NCBI RefSeq assembly: GCF_014305155.1
Contig: NZ_JACRUK010000033.1
Location: forward strand, 1-43,614
Direction of reading: 5' to 3'
From: Flavobacterium muglaense
GTDB lineage: Bacteria > Bacteroidota > Bacteroidia > Flavobacteriales > Flavobacteriaceae
Length of the DNA stretch: 43,614 bases
Of the stretch, positions 43,491 to 43,614 are shown in pieces. The notes under the pieces were generated by a model that searched no databases, was not told the origin of the DNA, and saw nothing but the letters and a program-made list of their open reading frames with translations. How positions within the stretch are numbered: the first letter of the stretch is position 1; the number at the start of each line of letters is the position of its first letter. The position numbers were made by a program, and so were the translations under genes.

Positions 43491-43614
43491 AAGTGTCGGA
43501 CGCTCCCGTCGCGGATAAAAAAAAGGGGCTATCTACTTGAGGGCACTGAAAAACTACGCATATTTTGATTAACGTCGTTTTCTAGAGATTAAAAAAGCGC
43601 TTATAATAGGATTT

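Larger units (their letters stand above)
42957..43614. other. Noncoding right end of the element, about 650 bp
   Basis: No credible gene on either strand. The stretch contains a 7-bp hairpin TCGGGGG/CCCCCGA (43209-43227), the large foldable segment at 43290-43430, and the 24-nt-arm hairpin at 43436-43490. G+C is locally far above the AT-rich flanks. The last 110 bp include GAGGGCACTGAAAAAC (43540-43555), reminiscent of the ends of some Bacteroidota insertion sequences, but only one such end is visible. Confidence 0.6.

Noticed and set aside
43540..43555. GAGGGCACTGAAAAAC as an insertion-sequence end
   Set aside because: Only one end and no transposase in the window; resemblance is from memory and too short to support.

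Overview
The window looks like a chromosomal segment of a Flavobacterium-like member of the Bacteroidota. The DNA is AT-rich, the proteins carry Bacteroidota signatures (TonB receptor with an N-terminal CarboxypepD_reg-like domain, LAAC/LSSC lipoboxes, fused E1 alpha-beta dehydrogenase), and several intergenic sites match the Bacteroidota -7 promoter box TAnnTTTG. No rRNA, tRNA or CRISPR array was found.

Layout. (1) 1-9100, mostly minus strand: a TonB-dependent receptor with a small Cys-rich exported partner, two exported proteins, a membrane transglutaminase-like protein, an unusual GNAT/substrate-binding fusion followed by DinB-like and VOC genes, a nucleoside phosphorylase and a SUI1-type factor, with two interspersed palindromic repeats. 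(2) 9100-15840: a 2OG-Fe(II) oxygenase divergent from a fused branched-chain-type 2-oxoacid dehydrogenase E1, a DUF885 lipoprotein peptidase, a 38-residue membrane protein and a helical protein of unknown function. (3) 15986-23884: branched-chain amino acid genes leuA-leuB-ilvD-ilvB-ilvN-ilvC, preceded by an attenuator-like hairpin; leuC, leuD and ilvA are not here. (4) acs (24366-26273), bounded by terminators. (5) 26382-31795: a seven-gene biosynthetic cluster of FAD oxidoreductase, methyltransferase, type III polyketide synthase, hotdog dehydratase, ketosynthase, ACP and phosphopantetheinyl transferase. Its core resembles the Streptomyces srsABC phenolic-lipid logic with its own acyl-carrier machinery added. 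(6) 31787-34302: a DnaQ-like protein lacking two catalytic acids, paired with a cNMP/CBS/DUF294 nucleotidyltransferase-like regulator.

(7) From about 34.5 kb to the end the character changes to a mobile, partly decayed element. It holds a frameshifted exported coiled-coil relic, a primase-helicase (toprim plus VapE) split by one in-frame stop, an exact 1300-bp tandem duplication, an iteron-like field of TTACCC repeats with palindromes, and a GC-rich foldable segment. These are followed by a tyrosine recombinase fused to a P-loop ATPase with C-terminal membrane helices, whose frame breaks at an A8 tract. A translationally coupled trio comes next (lipoprotein, small protein, YdjM-like hydrolase with coiled-coil tail), then about 650 noncoding bases with very strong inverted repeats. 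Primase-helicase, iterons, recombinase and foldable GC-rich sites together suggest an integrated plasmid-like replicon. Its right boundary is not visible.

The most interesting leads are the type III PKS cluster, the recombinase-ATPase fusion with its homopolymer frameshift, and the putative origin and attachment structures of the element.
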